Shown in pieces: positions 22,992 to 33,347 of a stretch of 64,000 nucleotides of DNA (position 1 is the first letter of the stretch; each line of letters starts with the position of its first letter). The position numbers and the translations under genes are program-made. Source of the DNA: Cyanophora paradoxa (lineage: Eukaryota; Glaucocystophyceae; Cyanophorales; Cyanophoraceae); assembly GCA_004431415.1 (NCBI GenBank), contig QPMI01000563.1, positions 124,001 through 188,000 on the forward strand, written 5' to 3'. The notes beneath the pieces are model-generated. The model was not told the DNA's origin. It was given only the letters and a program-made list of their open reading frames with translations, and made no database searches.

Positions 22992-25382
22992 CTAGAAGAG
23001 AACGGCCGCGAGCCCCAGGAGCAGCCACGTGGCGGACAGGAGCCAGGACTGCGCGAAGCTCATGATCAGGATCAAGATTGAAGACCAGCTGCAGGTCATT
23101 ATCAGCTTCACATGCGCCCGTACACGTACCAGAGGCTGGGCAGTCGTGGCGGCGGAGAGGATAGGGACGGGCTGCGCACCGGCCGTCCACGCGAAAGCCT
23201 GCAAATATCAGATATTGGACGTTAGTGAACGTTTCCTCTGTGTGCGAAAATTCAAACATTTGGCTATAGTTTAGTTTTATTCGTTTTTTTATTCGCGAAT
23301 GCGTGCAAGTGGCATGGGCGCACGTTTTTGAGGACGACAGAGGGGAAGCTCCCGGTCGGGCTCGAGATCGTGATCGTGTACGGGACGCCGGTCGCGAACT
23401 GGGAGGCAGACACGTCAGCACGCGCAGCGATCGCGAGCGGAGACTCGACGATCTCGATTTTCGAAGAATTGAAGTTCTTGCATTATGATTAATATTGACA
23501 TGATCGATTTTTGTCGCGCACCTGCAGAAGGGACCGCTGGAAGCGCGCCACCGCGGAGCGCGAAGGCGGCGCTGCGAGAATGAAAGACAGCATTAACGAG
23601 CGGAATTTGAGTACTCAGAATGCGCGAAGAATTTAGCGGAAGCGGCGCACTGAAGCGAATCTCAGTGCTGGATACGACGCGCGCGGATGGGGCCTTGCGG
23701 CTGATGGCGGGAGATTCGGAGCTGATGAAGATTTCGATCGGGTACCCTGCAGGGCGCGCGCAAAACGTCAACGTTAGTGGCAGTGTATACGTAATTCGTT
23801 TAATTTGCAACCGCAGGGATGGCAGCTGCAGTTGAACTAATTCACCGACAGGGAAGCCTTGGCCGAAGATGCTCACTTCACCACCGCTCTGTGTTTCATT
23901 TTGACCGAAGTCAGAGGGTTGTCGGATTTTGCGCGCCCACCGACGCAGGGTCGGACCGCGGGGGCGAAGATGGCGGGGGACGGGAAGGTGATAGTGCCGT
24001 TCACAGCTGTCAGGTTGCCGCCGAGGCCAGTGATGGTCACCTGCGCACACGGGAAAGCCCGGGAAATCGATTAGATCCATCAAATCCACACCAAATTAAA
24101 TCCCATGAAACTTATAAGCCATGTATATTAAAGCTTAAGCGCACGTTGAGGACGATGGGGATGGGCGTCGGGGTGGGGATGGCGCTCGGCGTCGGGGTCG
24201 CGGCAGTCACGTTCGGCGTGGGGGAGGGCGTGGCGGTCGGCGTGGCGGTGGCGTTGCTGAGGGTCGTCGCGGAGGCGTTCTTGCCGGCCGCGTCCCAGGC
24301 CCCCGCGGTGCCCAGGTCCACGTTCGCCGCGTCCAGGAGGCCGTTATTTTTGGTCCCGCTCCACGTCCCGTTCGTGTCCCGCGTCTGCGCATGCGCGCCG
24401 ATCGCGACCGCCCAGAAATATTAATGAATCAAATATTTGAGCTCCGAGCTCGAGACGTCGACGGAACATCGCGCGCGGCCCGCACCTTTCCCCAGCAGAC
24501 GTACGTGGTCGAGGGCTGCAGGCCGCCGACGAGAGCCTCCCAGCGGCCGGGGTTGGTCGCGTTGAGGATCACGCCGGTGTCATTGTAGGCGAGGACGGCG
24601 CCGAGGGTGGGCCCGCAGGTCGCGTTCGCGGCCTGCAGGTCGAACCCCGTCGTAGCCTGAGTGAGAGTGACGCGGATCTGCGGCGCGCGGCGAAGTGTCA
24701 CGCCACGATGATCATGATCAGATTTAGACAGACGTCGACGACGCCCGCGCTGGTGCCACTCAATTCGACGCGGAGGGGGCCCGGAGGCCAGGGGGCCCCC
24801 GGGTTCTGGCTATATATATAAGTATAGAGCTCGAGGCCTGCAGCGCTAGCGCTAGCCGATGCACATGGATCTGCAGCAGCGATGCTGGCGGACTAAAAGC
24901 GAACCTGGGTCGCGCTAATCTGCGCAAGGGAGCGGCGCGGTCAGATTCAATTAAACGCTGCGGTCAGATCTAGAATAGTAGTCCGACGATTGCGATTGGC
25001 CCCAGATCTAGGTGGGCTGGATGTGTGATATCAGCGCACGCGTGGGCGCAGGCTATAGCTAGAGCGAGGCCTTCATTTTTGCAGCCCGCGCGCATGTCGT
25101 GGTCATTCAGCTTGAGGCCTATAGCCCTGGAGCGGCGCCAGGAGCTGACGGGGAGGAGTTTTACCGATGCGCGTGCGGGTCTGAAACGCAGGCCTTTAGC
25201 TAGCGTCGACAGAGGGTCGTCTAGCTCTTTTGATTGCTGCCAGAATGGCGCGCGGCAGATCTAGAGACGAACTTCGGAAGGCGCATGCGCACCGGCGTGA
25301 CAGCGATGTCGGGGGCGGGGCCGACGGCGGCAACGGCGGCGAGCGCCGCGAGGAAAACGATCGCCTGCGCGAGACGACGCAT
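22992..25382 (-). CDS. Secreted, membrane- or GPI-anchored surface glycoprotein (host, spliced)
   Basis: The first exon starts at the ATG at 25382 with a classic signal peptide (MRRLAQAIVFLAALAAVAAV). After a long intron, 24480-24700 encodes an ordered extracellular-looking segment with N-glycosylation sequons and two cysteines (AANATCGPTLGAVLAYNDTG; STTYVCWGK). Next comes a Thr/Pro linker (TPTATPSPTPNVTAATPTP near 24200). Further segments lie near 23990 (VTITGLGGNLTAVNGTITF), 23700-23760 (YPIEIFISSES) and 23370 (FATGVPYTITISSPTG). The last exon ends in a hydrophobic C-terminus (SWLLSATWLLLGLAAVLF) and a stop at 22992, which suits a GPI signal or a single transmembrane anchor. The family is not recognised. 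Exon order is clear, but borders are approximate. Confidence 0.6.
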
Positions 25383-26292
25383 CTTTGGCTGCGTGAACGC
25401 TGGTGGAAGCTGCGGTCGCGCGCAGCTGCTGTTTATCTGAGCTACAAGTGAATGACTTCGGAAGCAGCGCGCGGCCAAAGGGGGTCTACCGGACCAGTTT
25501 TGACCGGACGTCGACACGAAACCGGTTCGCGCGCGAAAATTCCGGAATTTGATGGCACGTGCACGCCGCGCCCGGCCCTAGCTCGCGAACCAAGTGTTGA
25601 AGCTCCAGCTGCAGCCTCTGCAGACGCGTTGAACCAGTTCCGAAGTGGTTCAACGGTTCACGCGCGAGGTATATACGTAGCCGACTTGCTTGAATTTCAA
25701 TTATTTTCATTTAATTCGTATTCGGCGATTCACGTGCACTGCATGAATCGAACTCGAAAATTAAAGGCCGCGAATCATGCATTCAGAGCCCAGATTCCGA
25801 GATTCCGGATCCAGGGGACTTTCCTGCTGCCACAAGCAGGGGGGCAAGCACCCCCGCACCCTTCCATGCGAGTCTTGCAAGTGATATCGATATCGGTTGC
25901 TGCTTCGAACTCTAGATCTAAGCCGCGGCTCACTTTTCAATCATGATCGTAACTTCTAGAATCACACGTAACTGCTATTAATATAGCATATAGTACTATA
26001 GCTAGCTATATAAAACCAGGAAGCATCACGAACGAACGAACTCGTCGCTTCCTAGTTCTCCATTGCAAGCTGAAGAGGGGTTCAGAAAACCTATAGCTAT
26101 AGCTAGGCACGTACGCGTGCACCACATTACTGGCTTGCGCGCTGCGGGCGATGGTGGTGTGCTGCAGCTCGAGCTCGCGGTCGCGACGGCGAGTATGTCA
26201 ATTCATCGATTTTAAGTAGATTTTTAAACACAAAGTTTCGAACAAAATGCGGACAAAGTCGGGTCTTTCAATCGAGCTCGAGGTCTGATCTC
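25383..26292. other. Intergenic host DNA
   Basis: This lies between the surface-protein gene and the 3' end of the CoA-transferase gene. It has palindrome clusters (TATAGCTAGCTATATA near 26000) and no protein-like frame. Confidence 0.4.
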
Positions 26293-29200
26293 TACTGCTG
26301 GGTCTTTGATTTCCCCGCTTCCATCTTCTTGTGGGACTCAAACCACTCGCGCTCAAGGCGCTCCCTGCGCGCGATCAGAGGCATCGATATCAGTTGCAAT
26401 TATAATCAGGCTGGATATTAAAGACATCAGCTGCAAGTTGAGCACCGGTCGTCCGGGTGAGCGATGCGTATCAGCGCGGCAGCACGCTCGTGCAGAGATC
26501 GACCCACCTGCTCAGTGCGCATCTTGAGCGGCGAGTGATGAACTCGAGCTCGCGAACCACAAGAACGAACCATTTGAGCGATGCCAAACTCCGTCACGAT
26601 GTAGCCCACGTTCGGTCTGCTCCACGCGCGGCCGTCAATATTCATACTCTCGAGCTCTTTCTATACCCATGGATCCGGACAGCGCCTCCTTTGCGCCAGG
26701 AAGCTGACCTGGAAGTCACGACCCCCGCGCCGGCCGGAAGCGCGGAAACGATGCGCGAAGTCCCCTGCGAGACAGTTGATTATTCGATCATGAAATTAAA
26801 GCGGGTCATGCAGAGACTCGACGCGCGCTTGCCTTGGGGCAGCGCGAGGTGATGGCGATGATGGCCTTGCCGCCCTTTGAGTGCAAGGCGCCGAGCATGA
26901 AGTCCATCTGGCCGCCGACCCCCGAGATGATGCGGTGCCCAATCGAGTCCGCGCACACTTGGCCCGTCAGGTCCACCTGCGCGGGCGTCCCCGGGGATCG
27001 ACTTCTCAGGGCCAGCCCGCAAGTCCTCCGGGGGGAGGGGAGGGGGGGGGTATTCGCCCTCACCTGAGTGGCGCTGTTGATAGCGATGACTTTCGGGTTG
27101 AGGGCAATGACCGTCGGGTTGTTCACGAAATCCTGTCCTTAGAATTCACATGGTGTACGTGCTTGCGTGCACAAGCTATAGCTAGGCAAAGAATGCGAAG
27201 TGCACCACTCCGTACGCTTCGACATCCGAATTGCGGTCAACCCAATCGTAGCACTCTTGTGTCGCGTACACGAACCCCGTGACCGTCTTGCCGGGACGGA
27301 TCACCTTCTTTGAGTTGTTGACGACACCGCGCTTCATGAGGTCGCACAGACCGTCGGACAAGAGTTCTGCTGTATCATCAGAATCGCATTGAAAGTACAG
27401 AATTAATACGAAGCGGAGATCTAGACGTGCCGGTGTGAACTCCAAGGTCCTTGTGAGAGCGTAAAGCGGCGAGCGCTGCCTCTGGAGCGGCTCCCACGCC
27501 GACCTGCAAGGTCGCCCCTGGCGTGCTTGTCAGGCAATCGAAATTGCAGCATTCAATCCGCGCTTGTCTATATATAGGGAGCGCACCGTCCTCGACCATG
27601 GATGCGATGTTGCGGCCAATAGCGTCCTCAATTGAGGAACTCGTTGGATGACGCACCTGGAGACGTTGCGTTAGCAAGCTGCAGCTGGTGAATCCCAAGC
27701 GCAAAACAACTTTACCGGATTCAGCGGTGTTTCCAGTTCGAAATAACGATCAATCTGCCCGAGATCGTTTATAACGGTCGTCGATAAGGAGAGCTTGCAA
27801 ATGGAAGACATGAACCATCGACATGTGCAGTGCCGTTTCCCCTCCAATGCGTGGAACGCGCGGGTTGATCTGTGTGAGAGTTTGCAGCCACAAATTCAGT
27901 CACATTCACATGTAGCTCAAGCTTGCAGAAGATCATAGGGAGAGATGTAGGATTCGAAGTGCGCACAATTGCAATTATTTTCTCCGCCGCTCGCACAGCC
28001 GCCGCTGCGAGTGAAGGGGTGCATCCTAAACTGCGAATCGAATTCAGAGTCGACGTCGACGACAATACTATAGCTAGTGCGGTCACGCACTTGCACCATC
28101 CATTTACATCCGGAGGTGAAACCTGCGACGAAACGAGCACCACGCTCTTCGATTAGTCAATTGTAAATGGAAGCTATAGCTAGCTCCGGATTTAGAACCT
28201 GGACCAAAGCGACGTTCACTGGCCGGTCCTCGCTCAGAGAATGCGCGCAGTCTTGCCTGGTCGTCATGATCAATATATTAATAATTATATAAGGTACATC
28301 GACCAAAATGACAGCATCTAGATCTTGATCTGGGCACACATAAAAGTCGGGACGTAGTCGTTGGTGTCGTAGTCTATGAGTGCTCGAACGTTCCTGTGTC
28401 GGATGGCGATTAGAAATGCATACTGCGCCCCCGTATAATTACAGGAAATGAAGATGGAGCCGCGCCCGGCCCGCGGCCGTTGCGGAAGCAAATTAAAGAG
28501 GCTGACCCGCCGCAAAATAGATTCGCGACTCTGAACGCTTTGCTGCGCCGATACTTCGAAATCAATATTCATTTCATGTCTGGACAAATTAAATATATGC
28601 CGATAAACAAAATATAATGCGTGCGCACGCAAAGTCAGGCTGCCCGTATGGCACATCGCCTCCCCTGTCGACGTCGCGAATCAAACCAGGGCCGGGTTCG
28701 CAAAACCGTAACATGATGCGAGCTCGAGTCGAACAGTATTCGACGTCAGCATCAAGCAGATCAGACGACGCACGTCAGAATATGAACGAGCTCCACGTTC
28801 GAGAGGCGATGTCGGTGCCCAGTGTATAGGCCCCACAGGAGAGCGTTCGGCGTATTGGCGGCGCATTGGACAAAGCAGCGATCCCCGTTCGCCACGATTT
28901 CAACCGCCTCTTCCGTCGTTGCAGCCTTCATCGGCGACTTGCTGCCCCGTAGCGGCGCACGATCCGTGACACAGCCGGCCGCAATCAAGTGCCGGAGTGC
29001 TGGCTCAAGCATCGATATCGGCCCTGCATGCGTATGCACAATTATTTGCGTTTTAAGTTAGCAACGCAACGGCTGATCGCGCGAACGCAATCATGACAGC
29101 GTGAAGCCGCAAACATGTATATATATAGCTATATATATAGCTGCAGCAGGGGTGCGCACCGAAAATGGAAACATCTTTTCCGTTCGCAAAGGGCCCTGAT

Positions 29201-29328
29201 TTTAGAGCACGCACAGGCTGAGATCGCTGCGGGATGCGAAAGCTGGCGGCAGCGGGGACCGCATTCATGCGCGTATACAGTGCTATACCTATAGGCCTAG
29301 GTCTAGGTCTGCTTGGGGCGGCAAACAT
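26293..29328 (-). CDS. Acetyl-CoA hydrolase / 4-hydroxybutyrate-type CoA-transferase (host, spliced)
   Basis: Family I CoA-transferases move CoA between acyl groups or hydrolyse acetyl-CoA through a glutamyl-CoA intermediate. Exons read in order on the minus strand: TTEEAVEIVANGDRCFVQ (28880-28935), ALIDYDTNDYVPTF (28340-28390), NVALVQVSPPDVNGW (split near 28120-28220), SIEDAIGRNIASMVEDGA (27580-27640), the catalytic-Glu region AELLSDGLCDLMKRGVVNN (27315-27370), VDLTGQVCADSIG and GVGGQMDFMLGA (26880-26980), YIVTEFGIAQ (26570-26610) and a C-terminal LHERAAALIRIAHPDD. The last exon stops at 26293. The N-terminal exon (ATG at 29328 or 29265) is Ala/Arg-rich and may be a mitochondrial targeting sequence. 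This gene's 5' end faces the viral element inserted about 630 bp upstream. Confidence 0.85.
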
Positions 29329-29339
29329 TTTGCTCCGAA

Positions 29340-29958
29340 CTTAACCGCCGATCTTGCTTGCTAAACGTTGACTTGAAAGCTGCTAAACGGTGGCTGTGAA
29401 CTTGAAAGCTGCTAAACGCTACGTATACGTGTACGTGGCTGTGAAAGTAGCTATATCAGCTGCAGCTGCTTCTCAGTGCATGTAACACTACGGTCGCGCG
29501 CACTGCCGCACTGCTGCATGCGCAGTACTAGTGCACTGCTGCCACACTGCTGCCGCACTACGTATACTGCAGTGCACCGCGGCCGGCCGCGGGCCGGGGG
29601 CCGGGGCTGGTCCAAGCCGCTAGCTATCGTACCGGTAGTATAGCCTATATATACCGTGTAACACTTAAATTAACAGCCCGTTAATTAACATGCAGGTTAT
29701 AAAATTTGGACCTCCCGAAGGCTCCCGGGCCCTTAGGCGAGATAACAGAGCCCCAAATTAATTTAACAGACTATGGAAATTCGGGCTTGTATGGGGCGGT
29801 ATCAGCCGCGATAATTGGGGGGGTAGGTTGTATGGGACGACTGTCAGCAGCGAATTAAGCAGAGTCCCAAATATTATTAACAGACTGTGTCAGAATTTCG
29901 GTCTGTTAGTTTGGGACTCTGCTAATTAAGTGAGTACATGTGGCCGGTAATTATATAT
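29340..29958. other. Host flank of element 1 with an inverted repeat
   Basis: No gene is seen. The stretch contains CACTGC/CTGC-rich and CTATATATA-type palindromes. At 29856-29926 there is an imperfect hairpin whose arms share TTAAGCAGAGTCCCAAA and TAACAGAC with their complements. Such a hairpin could be a small non-autonomous transposon relic. Confidence 0.45.
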
Positions 29959-30834
29959 AATTCACCAAAACAAAAAACGAGCTGTGGGCGCCGGCGGCGC
30001 CGGCGCCGGCGCCGGCGCGGCCGGGCGATGCATCAGTGCCGCGTCACACACATATGAATATTCATATTTTAATCCCTCGGCGTTCCGCCTCAGGATTAAA
30101 ATATGAATATTCATATGTGTGATTCGATGTTATATCAATAAAATCGATTAATTTATTTGAATTTTCACATGAATTTTCATGTTTTTATATGCATTTTCAA
30201 TTAATTTAATCGATGTTATATCGATAAACTCGATTAATCGATATTGTATCTTAATTGTAGTTAATCGGAATTATATCAATAACTTCGATTGATCTTAATT
30301 GAATCCTAAATGAATCTAATCGGAATTATATCAATAAATACGATTAAATCATGTTCTTTTCCAATTAAATCAATTTAATATTTAATTTTGTTACCATAAG
30401 TGGTCTAAGTTGACTCACTTTTCATAAACATTTTGAACTCTTAGTCTCCTTGAATTTCTTTAGATGACTCAACTTAGTCAACTTATTCAACTTTGTTACC
30501 ATAATCAATCAGGGTGGACTCACTTTTAGATCAACTTTGAAATTTCAAGCAAAATCAACTTGGATTTCAAAAGTGGATCTTCTAAGTGGACTCAATATGT
30601 TCACTTTGTGATACATGTTAGCTCAAATCCTTACTGTTTATGGTCAGGGTTGACTAAGTGGGGGGAGTTGACACATTTTTTGAAATCCTTTTTAGAAAAC
30701 TTTAGGTCCCAAATATTTCCTGTGAAATTTGAGTCAACTCAACCCACTTAGTCAACCCTTGCATTGAATTCGTAACAAAATCCATATACTATTACTACTT
30801 TTACGATTAATATGAGTCAACCTTGAGTCCACTT
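29959..30834 (+). repeat. Left terminal inverted repeat of element 1 (876 bp)
   Basis: This is the reverse complement of 56530-57410. The outer 90 bases are GC-rich (GGCGCCGGC repeats) and are followed by the hairpin at 30048-30120, then AT-rich DNA with spaced words such as ATCGATTAAT and TTATATCAATAA. The two repeats differ by a 5-bp unit (GTGGA once here near 30588, twice in the right copy), which explains 876 versus 881 bp. The match ends at 30834. The inner part carries the inverted GTTGACTAAGTGGG module at 30648-30757. Confidence 0.95.
30048..30120. repeat. 73-nt hairpin in the left TIR
   Basis: Two perfectly complementary 28-nt arms (30048-30075 and 30093-30120, starting ACACATATGAATATTCATAT) flank a 17-nt centre that itself has a 4-bp GGCG/CGCC stem around TTC. 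The arms also contain ATATGAATATTCATAT, a palindrome in its own right. Copies occur at 57249-57321 and 57472-57544. The position close to the element end suggests a role in end recognition or replication initiation (inference). Confidence 0.95.
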
Positions 30835-31959
30835 TAATTATAGGGTAATAGGGGGAATGAAGGGGAGATGCTTATAAACATAGGAATTATTGAGCCTATG
30901 ATACTTACATAGTCACGCTAGCCTCGTTAAGAGGATTCTGGAACTGTTTTTATCTTTGTTAGTTGATGAGTTGGTGAAGAGATACATGCATTTCAGTGTT
31001 TGTATGGGATTTCATGTTATGACGTCATCATGACGATGCATATGTATATGATATATATGACACACCATTAGACTCGGGAGATCATGACGATCACGGCGAT
31101 ATATATATATACAGTTTTATATGATGCATCATTATGATGCATCATTATAATAAATCATCAGTGTTTGTCTGTATCCCCCTTCAACTTCTCCCCAGGTTTA
31201 CATCACAGATAACATCTCAGATAACATCTCAGATAATATCTCAGATAATATCTCAGATAATACCTCAGATTATACCTCAGATTTTATCTCAGATAAAATA
31301 ATATTTTTTATTCTTAAATTTGCTTGCTTCCTATTGGCTCATGCCACAGAGTAGGGAATTTTCATTAAATGCGCCATAAAATGCGCCATAAAATGCGCCA
31401 TAAAATGCGCCATTAAATGCGCCATTAAATGCGCCATGAAAACCTGGGAATAAACCACAGTGGGGTAAACGATTGTAATGACGTCATAATGACGATGCAT
31501 ATGTATGTGATATATATGACACACCATCGGACTCGGGAGATCATGACGATCACGGCGATATGGTCAGTGTCACATTATCCATGTCGCACTTTTTTTACTA
31601 AATATTATCCATGGCACATTTTTTTGCTATCTAAAGCATTATCCATGTTGCATTTTTTTGTCAACCTTATCCATGGCGCATTTCAATGGCGCATTTTTTT
31701 GTAATGGAGCATTATCCATGGCGCATATTTTTTTTAGGCTATTATCCATGTCGCATTTTTTTGGCACATCTTTTATCAACCAATCAGGATTGTCGGCATC
31801 TTCAAACGCTTGTATCTGATCACCAGATTGTCTACTTGCAACGTTCTGCATAGCGTTGTGAAGCGCTTGAAAAGATCTACAAGTTGATGTGTATATCATA
31901 TGCATATATGTACATCACACATACATATATTTGGAAAAAACGAGTTTTCGGCATCGAAA
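30835..31959. repeat. Left non-coding region of element 1 with three repeat families
   Basis: There is no gene in this 1.1-kb stretch. It holds an 84-bp near-identical direct repeat (31019-31102 and 31478-31561, each with TGACGTCAT and GACTCGGGAGATCATGACG), tandem ATCTCAGATAA units at 31205-31300, tandem AAATGCGCCAT units at 31367-31440, and about seven TTATCCATGxCGCATTTTTTT units at 31575-31760. Short frames through the repeats are not genes. The stretch lies downstream of the integrase stop and may hold replication or transcription-control sites. Confidence 0.8.
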
Positions 31960-33344
31960 CTAGCTAGTTTTGGTCCTTTCTCTTAGTGTTCTTTGAGGTT
32001 TAGGGGCTGTATATGACTCCTTAGTAGTCTGAAAGTCATTATACCATCTCTGGCTATTCACTTCTGAAAGTTTCTGTGTTCCTGCTATGGTGAGCTTTTT
32101 GAGTTCCCTATTAACCTTGCCAGTCTTCTCCTTTCTAGCCTCTATCAAAGGCTTATCTGGGACTTCATTAGCAGCCTCAATGCCCTCTCTCCTTATAGCA
32201 GCATCAACCCTGGCTTCTTCTTTGGCTTGCTCTAAGGCATCTACTGTAGGGGTTTCCAGATACTCAACTGCATTCACAGGCAACAGCTCATGGAAAGCAA
32301 ACCTGTTATCTATGATCTCACCAGTGGGACTCCTTAGCTTAAACTTAAAGCCTTCCCTACTATCAACAGTGTAAACCATCCTAGACCAATTGTTACCCTG
32401 TTTAGCAAAGGGGTTCTTCTCAACTTTCACTCTAACAAACATGCCAGGCTGCATGGTGTCAAGATAAGCTATTGATTTCTTGAATCTTTCATCTTCTAAT
32501 CCCACTATATACCTATAATGCTCCTCTGTAGTTTCGCCTGGCTTCATCTTAGTAGCTGAGTGAACTGTATTATTGTAATTATACTCAATATCACCTAACA
32601 CATCAAAGAATCTAGCTGTGTTATTAGCTATGCAGTAGTTTGTGATCAGTCTCTTAATCTGCTTGTTAAAGGCTTCAATTCGACCTTGGCTTCTGTGGTC
32701 AGCAGTTCCACTCACTTGGTGTTCTATGTATTTACTAGATAAATACTCCTGGAATATTCGATTTTGGAATTCACTTCCAGCATCTGATTGAACCTTTACT
32801 ATGGGTCTTGCCACTCTCATTTCAAGCTGTTTAAATGCAGCTAATGTAGTGAGAGCTGATTTATCCCTTATAGGTATAATATAACCAGTTCTCAGTGTTG
32901 ATTCCATTGCAGTCATAAAAGTATCATAGCCATTGTTTTGTTTCTTATAAGCTGGGAAAAAGAGCAAATCAATCACATAGGTATCAAGGGGTTGCCTGAT
33001 TGGGACCATGGGATCTCTCTTTCTAGATATAGCTGGTGCATTGATCTGAACAACTTCCTGTTTCTTATAGAACTCTTGCAACTGCTTATAGGATTCATCA
33101 GGTAACTCAGCCCTCATAGCTTGAAGCCCTTTGTAACCAGTTCTCACATCATAGAATCTCTTGGCAATCTTGCTAGTTTCTTTCACTGCAATGGCAACTG
33201 GGATCTCTACTGGGACAAGCTCTTTCATTTCAGACTTTTTAACAATTCGAGATTCCCCTTTTCCTCCTTTGGAATTGTGATAGGCAGTAGGTTACCTTGC
33301 AGTTGCTCAGTGGTTCTCCTAACTATTCTTCCAGTTGCTGGCAT
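31960..33344 (-). CDS. Retroviral-type DDE integrase (rve), probable 5' frameshift
   Basis: The open frame from the ATG at 33228 gives 422 residues with an rve catalytic core: D87 in YVIDLLFF, D149 in VQSDAGSEF and E185 in GRIEAFNKQ. The D149-E185 spacing is 35, as in retroviral and polinton integrases. The enzyme would cut and join the element's ends into host DNA. A C-terminal beta-rich segment (FVRVKVEKNPF ... YTVDSREGFKFKLRS) resembles the small DNA-binding domain of the family. An ATG at 33344, four bases from the PolB stop, opens a frame (MPATGRIVRRTTEQLQGN) that drops out after about 39 codons, while the integrase frame is open and protein-like just upstream of 33228. A one-base loss near 33260-33290 would explain this, so the true start is probably 33344. 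Confidence 0.88.
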
Positions 33345-33347
33345 CTC

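Noticed and set aside
22552-23421. 289-residue minus-strand frame
   Set aside because: Only 22992-23204 (hydrophobic C-terminus) and a short exon near 23370 are protein-like; they belong to the spliced surface-protein gene in other frames.
31339-31905. Repetitive Met/His/Ala frames in the left arm
   Set aside because: They are translations of the tandem GCGCCAT and TTATCCATG repeats, with no conserved protein features.
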